A stretch of DNA of 64,000 nucleotides. Source: Bradyrhizobium sp. Y36. GTDB taxonomy: Bacteria > Pseudomonadota > Alphaproteobacteria > Rhizobiales > Xanthobacteraceae. The translations under genes and the position numbers were made by a program. Each line of letters opens with the position of its first letter. Position 1 is the first letter of the stretch. The notes below the pieces were generated by a model. That model did not search any database and was not told where the DNA came from. It worked only from the letters and a program-made list of their open reading frames with translations. The stretch is from assembly GCF_002531575.1 (NCBI RefSeq), contig NZ_NWTI01000002.1, positions 1-64,000 of the forward strand, written 5' to 3'. Positions 8,710-15,792 of the stretch are shown piece after piece.

Positions 8710-9833
8710 CACATCACCTCGATGTCGGCTTCGATCGCGCCGGCGGCCTTGATCGCCTGGAGGATGCTGATCATGTCGCGCGGGCCGATGCCGAGGCCGT
8801 TGAGGCCGTCGACGAGCTGCTGGAGCGAGACGCCGTCCTTGACGACGGCCAGCTTCTTGCCGTCCTCGGTGACGGTGACGCTGCTGCGCGGCGCGACCAC
8901 GGTGCGGCCACGCGACAGCGGATTGGGCTGGCTCACCTGCGGGCTCTCGGAGATCGTCACCGTGAGGTTGCCCTGCGCCACCGCGACGGTGGCGACGCGA
9001 ACGTCGCGGCCCATCACGATGATGCCGCTGCGTTCGTCGATGATGATCTTGGCGGCGAGATCGGGATCGACCTGCAGCTGCTCGATCTCGGTGAGGAACG
9101 CGACGACGTTGCCCTTGAACTCCGGAGGGACCGACAGCTGCACCGTGGAGGGATCGATCGGCTCGGCGGTCTTGACGCCGAGATAGTCGTTGACGGCGGC
9201 AGCGATCCGCTTCGCCGTGGTGAAGTCCGCGTTGCGCAGCGCCAGGCGGACGTTCGGCAGGCGGTTGAGCGCGAACTCGATCTCGCGCTCGATGATGGCG
9301 CCGTTGGCGATGCGTCCGACGGTCGGAACGCCGCGCACGATCTTCGCCGCTTCGCCCTCGGCCTGGAAGCCGGAGATCGCGAGCGATCCCTGCGCCACGG
9401 CGTAGACATTGCCGTCTGCACCCAGCAGGGGGGTGACGAGCAGGGTGCCGCCCTGGAGGTTCTTGGCATCGCCGAGCGCGGACACCGTGACGTCCATGCG
9501 TGTGCCCTGGGTGGCGAAGGCCGGCAGATTGCCCGTTACCATCACGGCGGCGACGTTGCCGGTGCGGATGGTGGCGCCGCGGATGTTGACGCCCATGCGC
9601 TCGAGCATCGCCTGCAGCGACTGCTTGGTGAAAGGGATGTTGTTGAGCGTGTCGCCGGTGCCGTTGAGGCCGACGACGAGGCCGTAGCCGATGAGCTGGT
9701 TCTGCCGCACGCCTTCGATGTTGGCGAGATCCTTGATGCGCGAGGTCGCGCTTGCGGACGCGACCTGTAGCACCAGCGCTGACAGCGCTGCGCAGGCCAC
9801 TCCGACAATCCTCACCCAACGAACGCTTGGCAT
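8709..9833 (-). CDS. flgI: Flagellar P-ring protein FlgI
   Basis: A 374-residue periplasmic protein forming the P-ring around the rod in the peptidoglycan layer. An N-terminal signal peptide (residues 1-28, ending VASASA) precedes the hallmark start of mature FlgI, SRIKDLANIEGVRQNQLIGYGL. Length and sequence are typical. The start MPSVRWVRIV is preferred over an upstream in-frame GTG/ATG because GGGGAG lies just upstream and a signal peptide follows directly. It is first gene of a leftward operon with the rod-binding and FlgN-like genes and is divergent from fliX. Confidence 0.95.
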   Translation of the reverse strand: MPSVRWVRIVGVACAALSALVLQVASASATSRIKDLANIEGVRQNQLIGYGLVVGLNGTGDTLNNIPFTKQSLQAMLERMGVNIRGATIRTGNVAAVMVTGNLPAFATQGTRMDVTVSALGDAKNLQGGTLLVTPLLGADGNVYAVAQGSLAISGFQAEGEAAKIVRGVPTVGRIANGAIIEREIEFALNRLPNVRLALRNADFTTAKRIAAAVNDYLGVKTAEPIDPSTVQLSVPPEFKGNVVAFLTEIEQLQVDPDLAAKIIIDERSGIIVMGRDVRVATVAVAQGNLTVTISESPQVSQPNPLSRGRTVVAPRSSVTVTEDGKKLAVVKDGVSLQQLVDGLNGLGIGPRDMISILQAIKAAGAIEADIEVM

Positions 9834-10020
9834 CCTTTGCTCCCCAAGGATCCTCAAAAGGCTCCTCAAATCTCGGACCCATCTCAACACTCCCATGTCG
9901 AGCTGGTCTGGCGCTGTCCTTGCGAGGGCTGTGCCAACCCGGAGGGACAGGGGTAGGCCGCTGAATAGGTTGAATAAATCTGTTTCGACCGGCGTCAGCC
10001 GGCGTTCGCCCTGAGGAGCG

Positions 10021-10045
10021 AAACTGCCGCCTGTCGGCAGTTTTT
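10021..10045 (+). other. Hairpin in the flgI/fliX divergent region
   Basis: AAACTGCCG (10021-10029) pairs perfectly with CGGCAGTTT (10035-10043) over a 5-base loop, followed by TT. It resembles a short terminator read to the right, but no rightward gene precedes it. It may insulate the divergent promoters or lie in the fliX leader. Confidence 0.4.
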
Positions 10046-10054
10046 GCCGGGCTG

Positions 10055-10073
10055 TTTACGCGCCGTTAACCAT
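10055..10073 (+). promoter_or_regulatory. CtrA-type box upstream of fliX
   Basis: TTTACGCGCCGTTAACCAT at 10055-10073 matches TTAA-N7-TTAACCAT with one change in the first half. It lies 44 bases before the fliX start. In Caulobacter fliX is in the early CtrA-controlled flagellar class. Confidence 0.55.
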
Positions 10074-10116
10074 AAGACAGCGAAGGTGACGGCATCGATC
10101 ACCCGGATTCCTTCCG

Positions 10117-10530
10117 ATGCGCATCTACGGACCGAACGGCACCACGCTTGGAACGCCGGCCAGCCAGGCCAGGCGGACCGGCTCCGGCACCTTCGTGCTG
10201 CCCGACACCTCGTCGGCGCAGGAGACGCGGAGCGCCGCCGCACCGAAGGCCGCCACCAACATCGACGGGCTGCTTGCCCTGCAAGGCGTCGAAGAGGATC
10301 CGATCGAGCGACGCAAGCGCTCGGTCGCGCGCGGCCGGACCGCGCTCGACGTGCTCGACGATCTCAAGATGGGGCTGTTGTCCGGCAATCTCGACAAGTC
10401 GACCGTGTTGCGGCTGCGCGATGCTGCGGCGAACCTGAAATCGTCCTCGGGCGATCCGGGTCTCGATGCGGTGCTCTCCGAGATCGAGCTGCGCGTCGAG
10501 GTCGAGCTGGCCAAGGCCGGGCAGGCTTAG
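10117..10530 (+). CDS. fliX: Flagellar assembly regulator FliX
   Basis: FliX is a small alphaproteobacterial protein that couples completion of the early basal body to late gene expression; in Caulobacter it acts on the sigma-54 activator FlbD. The product has 137 residues and begins MRIYGPNGT, the family's characteristic start. After a disordered Ala/Thr-rich stretch (about 20-50) comes a conserved helical domain with RRKRSVARGRTALDVLDDLK and LRLRDAAANLKSSSGDPGLD. It is alone on its strand and divergent from flgI, an arrangement also found in Caulobacter. Confidence 0.93.
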   Translation: MRIYGPNGTTLGTPASQARRTGSGTFVLPDTSSAQETRSAAAPKAATNIDGLLALQGVEEDPIERRKRSVARGRTALDVLDDLKMGLLSGNLDKSTVLRLRDAAANLKSSSGDPGLDAVLSEIELRVEVELAKAGQA

Positions 10531-10561
10531 TCTGTCGTATCAAGCTGTCATCGCCCGCCTG

Positions 10562-10672
10562 GTGCGCAATTGCGCACGGGGGCGGGGCGATCCAGTATTC
10601 CAGAGACAGTTGTAATTGAGCCGAGAGTTCTCGGCGTACTGGATGCCCCGGTCAAGCCGGGGCATGACAGCG
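10562..10672. repeat. Palindromic intergenic repeat
   Basis: This 110-base gap segment holds three perfect inverted repeats in a row: GTGCGCAATTGCGCAC (10562-10577), CCGAGAGTTCTCGG (10621-10634), and ATGCCCCGG with CCGGGGCAT (10643-10651 / 10657-10665). The first 16-base palindrome recurs exactly at 46959-46974 inside another repeat. It probably belongs to a dispersed repeat family. Confidence 0.6.
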
Positions 10673-10698
10673 GAGTCTGGGGCGATGCGCGAACTCCA

Positions 10699-10731
10699 GA
10701 CGTTACATTTCACGAGACGTTACATTTCACG
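10699..10731. repeat. 16-bp tandem direct repeat at the 3' end of the HxlR gene
   Basis: GACGTTACATTTCACG occurs at 10699-10714 and again at 10716-10731. The second copy contains the HxlR gene's stop codon (TCA on the plus strand, 10727-10729). It looks like a short local duplication that copied the end of the gene. Confidence 0.8.
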
Positions 10732-11098
10732 CCGCTTCCTCCTTCTGCTGCGCGTCGTAACGGCGCTGGGCGGCGAGAACGTCCTTCAGATTCTGCTCGG
10801 CCCAATCGCGCAAGGGATCGACCGCGCCGGCGAGCGTCAGCCCGAGCTGCGTGATCGAATACTCCACCGTGACCGGCACGGTCGCGATGGCGTGGCGCCT
10901 GATCAGGCCGTCGCGTTCGAGCGATTTGAGAACCTGGCTCAGCATCTTCTGCGAAATGCCTTCGATCGTGCGGCGCAACTGATTGAAGCGCATCGGCTCC
11001 ACGCGCAGCAGCAACAGGATCAGCACCGCCCATTTGTCGCCGACGCGGTCGAGGATCTGGCGGGTGGGGCAGTTCGCTGCATAAACGTCGGGTTTCAT
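10727..11098 (-). CDS. HxlR-family winged-helix transcriptional regulator
   Basis: A 123-residue DNA-binding protein of the HxlR type. The N-terminal Cys (MKPDVYAANCPTRQIL) and the segment DRVGDKWAVLILLLL...MRFNQLRRTIEGISQKMLSQVLKSLERDGLI are diagnostic for the winged helix. The ATG at 11098 is chosen over an upstream GTG because family members start just before the conserved Cys. The gene is divergent from an NAD(P)-binding protein with 149 bases between the starts. HxlR regulators commonly control such a divergent reductase gene and often sense reactive carbonyls or oxidants through the N-terminal Cys. The effector here is unknown. Confidence 0.9.
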   Translation of the reverse strand: MKPDVYAANCPTRQILDRVGDKWAVLILLLLRVEPMRFNQLRRTIEGISQKMLSQVLKSLERDGLIRRHAIATVPVTVEYSITQLGLTLAGAVDPLRDWAEQNLKDVLAAQRRYDAQQKEEAA

Positions 11099-11247
11099 GG
11101 TCGAGCCTCGGACTCCAATTTCGTCGCTTGCGACACGCATGGGGTTACCCCTGTGTAATCAGGTAAGCACAAAGTGCTCTCTTAACACCAGCATTCTTTG
11201 CGATATCTAGTTTCTATTAGTTACCACAGAAGCAAAGGAAGCCTTCC

Positions 11248-11859
11248 ATGAAAATCGCAGTTGCCGGCGCCTCGGGCCGGGCCGGGTCGGAGATCACCAA
11301 GGAACTGTCCCGCCGCGGCCACGCGGTCACCGCCATCGCCCGGAACCCCGAGAAGATTGCCGCCCTGCCGAACGTCACGCCGACCAGGGGGGACGTGCTC
11401 GACCAAGCCGGTCTTGCCAAGCTGTGGGCCGGCCACGACGTCGCCGTGAGTTCCGTGCACTTCCTGGCCAGTGACGCGCGCAAGCTGATCGGGGCGGCCA
11501 GGGACGCCAAGGTTGGCCGTTACCTCGTCGTCGGCGGCGCCGGCAGCCTCGAGGTCGCGCCGGGCGTGAAGCTGGTCACGACTTCCAACTTTCCGGCCCA
11601 GTACAAGGCGGAAGCCGAGGCGGGTTCGGCCTTCCTCGACCTGTTGCGGCAGGAGACGGAGCTGAACTGGAGCTTCATTTCGCCGTCGGCGCTGTTCGTC
11701 GAGGGCGAACGGACGGGCAAGTTCCGGCTCGGGACCGACCAGCTTCTCGCAGATGCGAACGGCAAGAGCTGGATCACCTTCGCCGACTACGCCATTGCGC
11801 TCGCCGACGAGATCGAGCGGCCGGCCCATCCGAGGGAGCGTTTCACGGTCGGCTACTAG
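11248..11859 (+). CDS. NAD(P)H-binding oxidoreductase, atypical SDR family
   Basis: A 203-residue Rossmann-fold protein of the NAD(P)H-binding (NmrA/YwnB-like) group. The dinucleotide motif GASGRAG is at residues 7-13, and the next strand carries a basic ARNPEK that favours NADP(H). A classical Tyr-xxx-Lys catalytic pair is not evident, so it may be a reductase or a redox sensor. A second conserved area is LNWSFISPSALFVEGERTG. The start is preceded by AAGGAAG. The HxlR gene diverges from it and probably regulates it. The substrate cannot be stated. Confidence 0.85.
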   Translation: MKIAVAGASGRAGSEITKELSRRGHAVTAIARNPEKIAALPNVTPTRGDVLDQAGLAKLWAGHDVAVSSVHFLASDARKLIGAARDAKVGRYLVVGGAGSLEVAPGVKLVTTSNFPAQYKAEAEAGSAFLDLLRQETELNWSFISPSALFVEGERTGKFRLGTDQLLADANGKSWITFADYAIALADEIERPAHPRERFTVGY

Positions 11860-12029
11860 GCTTTCGGCCGCCCCCGATCCCTTCAGGATAAACCTTCCTG
11901 TGCAAGGGCTTGGGGGCGCCAGCCGGACGGTGAGGGAAATATTGTCTGTCACAGGAGGCCACTATATAAGGCGCGGTTCAACGGACCCTGTTTCCGTTGC
12001 GAGTCGTTGCTTAGACAGATAGGCCTCCC

Positions 12030-12440
12030 TTGGAAAAGTTGAAAAACTACCGACCGACCGAAAAAGAGCCTTTCATGAACGACCGGCAGAAGGAGTACTT
12101 CCGTTTGAAGCTCCTCGCCTGGAAGGATGAGATCCTCAAAGAGTCCAAGCTCACCCTGCAGGCCCTGCAGGAGGAGAACGTGAACCACCCCGATCTCGCC
12201 GATCGGGCATCGTCCGAAACCGACCGTGCCATCGAGCTCCGTGCCCGCGACCGCCAGCGCAAGCTGATCGCCAAGATCGACGCTGCGCTCCAGCGGATCG
12301 AGGACAACACCTACGGCTATTGCGAGGACACCGGCGAGCCGATCTCTCTGAAGCGGCTCGAAGCCCGGCCCATCGCCACGCTCTCGGTGGAAGCGCAGGA
12401 GCGCCACGAGAAACGCGAGAAGGTCTATCGCGACGAATAG
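12030..12440 (+). CDS. dksA: RNA polymerase-binding transcription factor DksA
   Basis: DksA binds the RNA polymerase secondary channel and, with ppGpp, adjusts rRNA and amino-acid promoters. The product is 136 residues with the coiled-coil arms (about 25-90), the tip pattern DLADRA (55-60) and the C-terminal globular finger. Only one of the four zinc-ligand cysteines of the E. coli protein remains (Cys98 in YGYCEDTGEPISLKRL), as in other alphaproteobacterial DksA proteins. The start is set at TTG 12030 because an in-frame stop lies just upstream and homologues have residues before MNDRQKEYF; ATG 12075 is the alternative. A terminator follows closely, so it is monocistronic. Confidence 0.95.
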   Translation: MEKLKNYRPTEKEPFMNDRQKEYFRLKLLAWKDEILKESKLTLQALQEENVNHPDLADRASSETDRAIELRARDRQRKLIAKIDAALQRIEDNTYGYCEDTGEPISLKRLEARPIATLSVEAQERHEKREKVYRDE

Positions 12441-12445
12441 AGACG

Positions 12446-12475
12446 GAGCCGCAGAGATGCGGCTCTTTTGTTTTG
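12446..12475 (+). terminator. Rho-independent terminator after dksA
   Basis: GAGCCGCA (12446-12453) and TGCGGCTC (12458-12465) form an 8-bp stem with a GAGA loop, followed by TTTTGTTTT, five bases after the stop codon. Confidence 0.93.
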
Positions 12476-12540
12476 TGGCGTAGGGTGCCCCGTTTCGCAC
12501 CGCGCTCCGCATTTTGCCTGCGGCTTGAATGTCGCTTGTC

Positions 12541-12714
12541 CGGCGCGTAGATTCGCGCCGCCATGATGATTTGCACCCTCAACATCGCATCGGTCTTCTT
12601 CCTGGGCTGAGCGCAGGCGCCTCCGCGGCGGAGGCATTGCGTCCCGCAAGCTGAATTTGCGGATTCCCGACCGATAGCCAGCCGGTCCGCAGCGAGCGGA
12701 CGATGAGGGCTGGC
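12541..12714 (+). promoter_or_regulatory. Structured leader region before the PhyH-type gene
   Basis: Four inverted repeats follow each other here: CGGCGCG/CGCGCCG (12541-12560), GCCTCC/GGAGGC (12619-12635), CCGCAA/TTGCGG (about 12644-12662), and a two-part stem GCCAGCC/GGCTGGC with inner GTCCGC/GCGGAC (12677-12714). A 15-codon reading frame lies between the first and second. Together they look like a 5' leader with regulatory structure. No known riboswitch class was recognised. Confidence 0.45.
12563..12610 (+). CDS. Possible 15-residue leader peptide
   Basis: ATG ATG ATT TGC and so on to TGA encodes MMICTLNIASVFFLG, directly after a GC hairpin and before three more hairpins, about 120 bases upstream of the dioxygenase gene. 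Short leader reading frames embedded in hairpins are typical of attenuation, but there is no clear run of one amino acid and no strong ribosome binding site. Treat it as a candidate only. Confidence 0.3.
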   Translation: MMICTLNIASVFFLG

Positions 12715-12733
12715 GAGCAATTGAGAGATCATC

Positions 12734-13534
12734 ATGACTGTCAGCCCGCGCGCGCTCGACGACGCGCAAATCACCCAATTCATTCGCGACGGCTTCGTCC
12801 GGATCGACCATGCCTTCCCTCGTGAGCTCGCCGAGGCGGCGCGTGCCATCATGTGGCGCGACCTGCCGTGCAGCGAGCACGACCCTGCGACCTGGACCCG
12901 GCCCGTGGTGCGGTTGCCCTATTATGGCGACCCGCCGTTCCGCGATGCCTTCAACACGGCAAGACTCCATGCCGCGTTCGACCAGATCGTCGGGCAGGGC
13001 CGATGGCGGCCGCGACGCGACGTCGGTACCTTTCCGGTGCGATTTCCCCATCCGGACGACCCTGGCGATGCCGGCTGGCATGTCGATCTCAGCTTTCCCG
13101 GCGAGGATTGGAACGCGGACGAAGCGCAGGATTACTCGGCCTGGCGCGTCAACATCACCTCGCGGGGGCGGGCGCTGCTGCTGCTGTTCCTGTTCTCCGA
13201 TGTCGGCGCCGACGATGCGCCGACGCGGATCCGGGTCGGCTCGCACCTGCCGATGGCGCGCTACCTGGCGCCGGCCGGCGATGCGGGGCGGGCGCATATG
13301 AGGCTCGAGCAGATGGGGGCCGACTGTCCGGTCGTGTTCGCGACCGGTGCGGCCGGCACCGTCTATCTCTGCCATCCCTTCCTGGTCCATGCCGCGCAGA
13401 AGCATCGGGGAACGCGACCGCGCTTCCTGGCGCAGCCGCCGCTGCATCTGGCCGAGCCGTACCGGCTGCAGCGGAGCGAGGGGGATTACTCGCCGGTCGA
13501 GCTCGCCATTCGCAGTGCGCTTGGACGCAATTGA
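12734..13534 (+). CDS. Phytanoyl-CoA dioxygenase (PhyH) family protein
   Basis: A 266-residue protein of the Fe(II)/2-oxoglutarate-dependent PhyH family (double-stranded beta helix). The iron-binding facial triad can be read as His116-x-Asp118 (GWHVDLSF) and His219 (FLVHAAQKHRG), with Arg near 228 to bind 2-oxoglutarate. The N-terminus DDAQITQFIRDGFVRIDHAFP is typical of PhyH proteins acting on small molecules. It is preceded by a structured leader and followed by about 440 bases without a gene, so it is probably a single-gene unit. The substrate is unknown. Confidence 0.85.
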   Translation: MTVSPRALDDAQITQFIRDGFVRIDHAFPRELAEAARAIMWRDLPCSEHDPATWTRPVVRLPYYGDPPFRDAFNTARLHAAFDQIVGQGRWRPRRDVGTFPVRFPHPDDPGDAGWHVDLSFPGEDWNADEAQDYSAWRVNITSRGRALLLLFLFSDVGADDAPTRIRVGSHLPMARYLAPAGDAGRAHMRLEQMGADCPVVFATGAAGTVYLCHPFLVHAAQKHRGTRPRFLAQPPLHLAEPYRLQRSEGDYSPVELAIRSALGRN

Positions 13535-13976
13535 CGGACGCGATGGCTTTGCACTCGGCGTTGCGGCGGGTTCCTCTGCCGCAACGCCGCCGTCGCGCGA
13601 TGCCGATTGCAGGGATTGCGAAAAATGAATCGGGATCAATGGGCTAGAGTCAGATCCTGCGTGCTCACGTGAGTTCACATGAGAAAAAGCCTTCACTTCA
13701 AGTGCGGAGAGTTTTGCGAGTCGCATCAACGAGATCGACTGGCATCTTGAGACGGCGGCGCAGCCGCTTCGCGCATCGCTGCAATCAGGGGTCTCGTGCC
13801 GCGCAGGCGCGTGGGCCCTGGCGCGTGGCTCCATAAAGACCGGGCCAGCTCAATTTTTCCTTAAGCGGCGGCAGCACCCCGTATTCGGCCCGGCATCGCG
13901 CCGTCCAGCGCTTGTCAGGCGCGGACGGGAATGCTGAACTGAGGCGCAATGTTGCGTAAGCGTGGGAGCGGCGCCG
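13535..13976. other. Intergenic region, no gene recognised
   Basis: These 440 bases show no convincing reading frame, hairpin terminator or repeat of the families seen elsewhere. GGGAG lies eight bases before the start of the following hydratase gene and is its probable ribosome binding site. Confidence 0.5.
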
Positions 13977-14756
13977 ATGGACAGGATTCTCGAAGCTGCC
14001 AAGGCGATCGCGCTGGCGCGCCGCAATCATGCGCCGCTTGCGGCGCTGGAGCGCCCGCCGGCCGATGAAGCCGAGGGCTATCAGGTCCAGCGCGCGCTGC
14101 ACGATCTGCTGCTGGCGCATGCCGGGCCGCTGGTTGGCTACAAGATCGGCTGCACCAGCCAGGTGATGCAGGACTATATCGGCATCCCCCACCCCTGCGG
14201 CGGCGGCGTGTTCCAGAAGGGTGTGCACGACAGCGGCGCCAAGCTTGCCGCCTCCAACTATGTCCGGGTCGGCGTCGAATGCGAGATCGCGGTCCGGCTG
14301 AAGCGCGACCTGGCTGCCGGCGAGGCGCCGTTCACGGCCGAATGGGTCGGGGAGGCGGTCGAGTCCTATCACCCCGCGATCGAGATCGTCGACGACCGCT
14401 ATGTGAAGTGGGAGACGATGGGCGCCCCGACGCTGATCGCCGACGATTTCTTCGCGGCGGGCTGCGTGCTGGGGCCCCAGGTTCCGCGCTCCTCGGTGCC
14501 GGACCTGCGGGCGGTCAAGGGCCGCGCAATTCTCAACGGCGAGGAGGCCAGCCACGGCACCGGCGCCGACGTGCTCGGTCATCCCCACAACGCGCTCGCC
14601 TGGCTCGCCAACCACCTCGCCGCCGAGGGCAAGGGCCTGCATGCGGGACAGCTCGTGCTCACCGGCAGCCTGGTCAAGACGCTGTGGCTGAAGGCCGGCG
14701 ACAAGGTGCGGATGGAGCTGGACGGGCTGGGCGTGGTCGAGGCGGAGTTTACGTGA
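13977..14756 (+). CDS. 2-keto-4-pentenoate hydratase / fumarylacetoacetate hydrolase family protein
   Basis: A 259-residue enzyme of the group containing 2-oxopent-4-enoate hydratase (MhpD) and 4-oxalocrotonate decarboxylase. It shows the family's GYKIGCTSQVMQ motif near residue 55, the metal-binding acidic pair in GVECEIAVRL, and the C-terminal VLTGSLVKTLWLKAGDKV. Such enzymes add water to, or decarboxylate, 2-keto acids at the end of aromatic meta-cleavage pathways. No other aromatic catabolic gene is adjacent, so the natural substrate is uncertain. ATG 13977 is preferred over the upstream GTG because GGGAG is correctly spaced. Confidence 0.88.
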   Translation: MDRILEAAKAIALARRNHAPLAALERPPADEAEGYQVQRALHDLLLAHAGPLVGYKIGCTSQVMQDYIGIPHPCGGGVFQKGVHDSGAKLAASNYVRVGVECEIAVRLKRDLAAGEAPFTAEWVGEAVESYHPAIEIVDDRYVKWETMGAPTLIADDFFAAGCVLGPQVPRSSVPDLRAVKGRAILNGEEASHGTGADVLGHPHNALAWLANHLAAEGKGLHAGQLVLTGSLVKTLWLKAGDKVRMELDGLGVVEAEFT

Positions 14757-14774
14757 GGGGGCAGGTTCCGCCGC

Positions 14775-14860
14775 CGTCTTTGCGAGGAGCGAAGCGACGA
14801 AGCAATCCAGGATCGTTCCGCGGAGACAGCCTGGATTGCTTCGCTGCGCTCGCAATGACG
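14775..14860. repeat. Dispersed palindromic repeat, copy 1
   Basis: About 86 bases forming a long imperfect inverted repeat. The ends read TTGCGAGGAGCGAAGC and GCTGCGCTCGCAATGACG; the core holds GAAGCAATCCAG and CTGGATTGCTTC. The same unit recurs near 25,755, 29,214, 34,294, 36,468 and 40,266, always between genes. Confidence 0.9.
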
Positions 14861-14916
14861 CGGATGGGGCGTCGCTCTCGTGGACCATCCGACGCGTGGC
14901 CGCCATATCACCACGC

Positions 14917-14959
14917 CAAAATACATGCGGCCCTTGCCAGGGGAGCTAGCAAGGGCCGC
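14917..14959 (-). terminator. Terminator for the leftward flgF-flgH operon
   Basis: An 11-bp perfect stem (GCGGCCCTTGC 14927-14937 with GCAAGGGCCGC 14949-14959) is followed on the minus strand by ATGTATTTT. It lies 60 bases beyond the flgH stop codon. Confidence 0.8.
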
Positions 14960-15018
14960 GTCGTACATCGTCGTTCGCGCCTAGGTTCGCGAACACGATG
15001 TGGGAGCTCGGGAGAAGC

Positions 15019-15783
15019 TTAGAAGGGCAGCAGCACGTCCATCACTTGCTGGCCGTAGCGCGGCTGCTGCACGTCCATGATCTGGCCGCGGCCGCCATAG
15101 GCGATGCGGGCCTGTGCGATCTTGGTGGAATCGATGGTGTTGTCGCTCTGGATGTCTTCGGGGCGGACGATGCCGGCGACCACGAGCTCGCGGATCTCGT
15201 AATTGACGCGGATCTCCTGCTTGCCCTCGACCACGAGGTTGCCGTTCGGCAGCACCTGGGTGACCACGGCGGCGACGTTGGTCTGCAGGGCTTCGGTGCG
15301 GTTGACCGAGCCCTTGCCGTCGCTGGAGGCGGAGGAGTCGGCCGTGAGGATGCGGCCGGGCAGCACCTTCTGCGCCTGCGCGCCGAGGGTCTTGGCGCCG
15401 ATGAAGTCGGTGATCCCCGAATCTTCCGAATTGGTGCGGCTGCGCTGGGTCTCGTTGGCGATGTTGGCCTTGTCCGTGATGTTCACGGTCACGGTCAGGA
15501 GGTCGCCGACCTGGCGGGCGCGCTGGTCCTTGAAGAAGGCGCGGCTGCCGTTGCGCCACAGCGAGTTCGGATTGTAGGAGGCGACTTCCGGCTTCGGCAT
15601 CGGCATCTGCACCGGCTTATAGCCCGGCTGCGTGGTCGGATTGTCGATCGCCGAGAGCTTCGGCTGCTCGCCGATCTGCGACAGGCGGTCGATCGAGGAG
15701 CAGCCGCCCAGCGCGCTAGCTGCCAGCAGCAGTGCGGAGATCGCGATGCGACGAAGACGGTAAGCCGAACTGAAAGCGGACAT
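15019..15783 (-). CDS. flgH: Flagellar L-ring lipoprotein FlgH
   Basis: A 254-residue outer-membrane lipoprotein that forms the L-ring. The N-terminal signal ends in the lipobox LGGC (Cys28). Mature FlgH features include SLWRNGSRAFFKDQRARQVGDLLTV, NLVVEGKQEIRVNYEIRELVVAGIVRPEDI and the C-terminal QQPRYGQQVMDVLLPF. It is last in the leftward flgF-flgG-flgA-flgH operon and follows flgA by nine bases. Confidence 0.97.
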   Translation of the reverse strand: MSAFSSAYRLRRIAISALLLAASALGGCSSIDRLSQIGEQPKLSAIDNPTTQPGYKPVQMPMPKPEVASYNPNSLWRNGSRAFFKDQRARQVGDLLTVTVNITDKANIANETQRSRTNSEDSGITDFIGAKTLGAQAQKVLPGRILTADSSASSDGKGSVNRTEALQTNVAAVVTQVLPNGNLVVEGKQEIRVNYEIRELVVAGIVRPEDIQSDNTIDSTKIAQARIAYGGRGQIMDVQQPRYGQQVMDVLLPF

Positions 15784-15792
15784 GACGAACTC

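Noticed and set aside
12541..12733. A known riboswitch class (SAM-II, cobalamin or similar) in the leader before the dioxygenase gene
   Set aside because: None of the conserved core sequences of those classes could be found; only the hairpins are clear.
12734..14756. The dioxygenase and hydratase as one catabolic operon
   Set aside because: They are separated by about 440 bases without coupling, and no other pathway gene is adjacent.
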